Source: Dyadobacter crusticola DSM 16708 (GTDB lineage: Bacteria; Bacteroidota; Bacteroidia; Cytophagales; Spirosomataceae). Taken from it: DNA of 64,000 nt. Within the stretch, counting starts at the first letter, position 1; every line of letters starts with the position of its first letter. Of this stretch, positions 63,400 to 64,000 are shown one piece after another. Made by a program: the position numbers and the translations under genes. Location: assembly GCF_000701505.1 (NCBI RefSeq), contig NZ_JNJB01000001.1, positions 124,001-188,000 of the forward strand, given 5' to 3'. The notes under the pieces are model-generated. The model saw only the letters and a program-made list of their open reading frames with translations. It had not been told where the DNA came from and searched no databases.

Positions 63400-64000
63400 T
63401 TATCTTTTTCCCATCGAAACAGAATTGAATTCCTGCATTTCTTTCAGGCGTGGCAGGTAAATGCTGGTCGGGTACAATCGCATAAATTCGGTAATCGCCT
63501 GTCCATAAGCCTCTTTGCCCCGCACTTTCCCGATCAGGAAAACACGCAGCAGAGCAAACTTATCCTCCATGGATCCTCCTTTATATGCCGGCAGGTTACG
63601 TTCAATATCTTCAAGCGCCTTGGTATAATTTCCGCTCGCATATAGCTGATATACAGCTTCATATTCTTTAATTGGGTTACCAGAATTTCCGGCAGCTTCA
63701 CTGGATTTACTAACCAGCCTCGCATAAGTAGAATTTGGATATTCAGTCACGAGCTTATTCTTCCAGGCGGCTCGCGTTTGATTATCTTCCTCGTAACTCA
63801 GATAGAGCAGGTAGTAAATTTCATCCTTGAACTGCGTTTGGGGATACTCTGTCAGCATACGGTCGAATGTAGCAATTGCCCGGCCAGGCTCTTTAAGGTC
63901 AAAGCGGTAGATCTTACCCAAATTATACAATGCTTCCTCTTTGGCATGCCGCGACTCGGCCATTTGCGGCTCGGTGAGCGGAATATTCTTTTTTAGCAAA
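63400..64000 (-). CDS. TPR protein, C-terminal part (PorW/SprE-like)
   Basis: The last about 200 residues of a tetratricopeptide-repeat protein whose 5' end lies beyond the window. The frame is open to the edge and its leftmost start-like codon is an internal TTG, so the N-terminus is missing. Four TPR-like units are visible ('EALYNLGKIYRFDLKEPGRAIATFDRMLTEYPQTQF' and following). Repeats with 'YPxTQFxDEIYYLLY' and a C-terminus of this kind fit the T9SS periplasmic lipoprotein PorW/SprE, but I cannot confirm it. It precedes the PBP gene on the same strand. Confidence 0.7.
   Translation of the reverse strand, partial: LLKKNIPLTEPQMAESRHAKEEALYNLGKIYRFDLKEPGRAIATFDRMLTEYPQTQFKDEIYYLLYLSYEEDNQTRAAWKNKLVTEYPNSTYARLVSKSSEAAGNSGNPIKEYEAVYQLYASGNYTKALEDIERNLPAYKGGSMEDKFALLRVFLIGKVRGKEAYGQAITEFMRLYPTSIYLPRLKEMQEFNSVSMGKR

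Overview
The window reads as chromosomal DNA of a Bacteroidota bacterium of the order Cytophagales, most like Dyadobacter/Spirosomaceae. The reasons are: a type IX secretion regulator (PorX) and a T9SS-type C-terminal sorting region; a large Oar-like TonB-dependent receptor; gene families largely restricted to Bacteroidota (DUF5916 barrel, TIGR02757, CcmE of the CxxxY type); and repeated exact matches to the Bacteroidota -7 promoter element TAnnTTTG placed sensibly before genes. I saw no rRNA, tRNA, prophage, CRISPR array or IS transposase. One structural RNA, the small SRP RNA, is present.

Layout. 1-2080: feoA-feoB ferrous iron uptake (minus strand, feoB cut by the window edge). 2314-7054: cytochrome c maturation operon ccmB-ccmC-ccmD-like-ccmE-ccmF. 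7199-9716: a DUF3817 membrane protein and a DUF5916 outer-membrane protein. 9718-12186 (minus): a leucine-rich-repeat protein and a polyprenyl diphosphate synthase. 12187-12533: gene-free, with a homopurine tract and ATTCA-type repeats. 12534-14342: patatin lipase and glycerophosphodiesterase. 14400-17753 (minus): Oar-like TonB receptor. 18102-20893: hydrolase, two lipoproteins and an RsmI-like methylase. 21036-23430: MBL hydrolase, pssA and fabH. 23436-25496: small genes including a NUMOD4/HNH-like protein and a degenerate IscA-like protein. 25693-28101: mutS2. 28167-37107: a carbohydrate-oxidation locus (MFS carrier, two Gfo/Idh oxidoreductases, TIM-barrel isomerase, and a giant ThuA/PQQ-dehydrogenase/PKD/cytochrome c protein), interrupted by a small four-helix-bundle gene flanked by inverted repeats. 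37175-38647 (minus): surface fibre with a peptidase S74 chaperone domain and a sorting tail. 38802-41623 (minus): LysM protein and companions. 41675-44148: kdsB and porX. 44224-45763 (minus): ftsE, transaldolase and SRP RNA. 45858-51324: TPR lipoprotein, TMEM220, birA (minus), rsfS, ftsH and an aldose epimerase. 51321-54077 (minus): a four-gene cassette resembling lasso-peptide maturation (PqqD-like B1, transglutaminase-like B2, HPr-kinase-like kinase, nucleotidyltransferase) without a visible precursor or asparagine-synthetase cyclase. 54131-56737 (minus): two lysine-catabolism genes (saccharopine dehydrogenase-like and ALDH7). 56849-64000: a HI0933 flavoprotein, uvrC, glycerate kinase, a class A penicillin-binding protein, and the end of a TPR protein.

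How parts fit: the Ccm genes would mature c-type cytochromes such as the CxxCH domain in the 1135-residue sugar dehydrogenase. PorX regulates the secretion system that the sorting tail of the fibre protein would use. The most unusual features are the orphan lasso-like cassette with its own promoter, the inverted-repeat-flanked four-helix-bundle gene inside a sugar operon, the CxxxY CcmE, the S74 fibre with a T9SS tail, and the multi-domain sugar oxidase. All calls come from reading the sequence; no database search was run.
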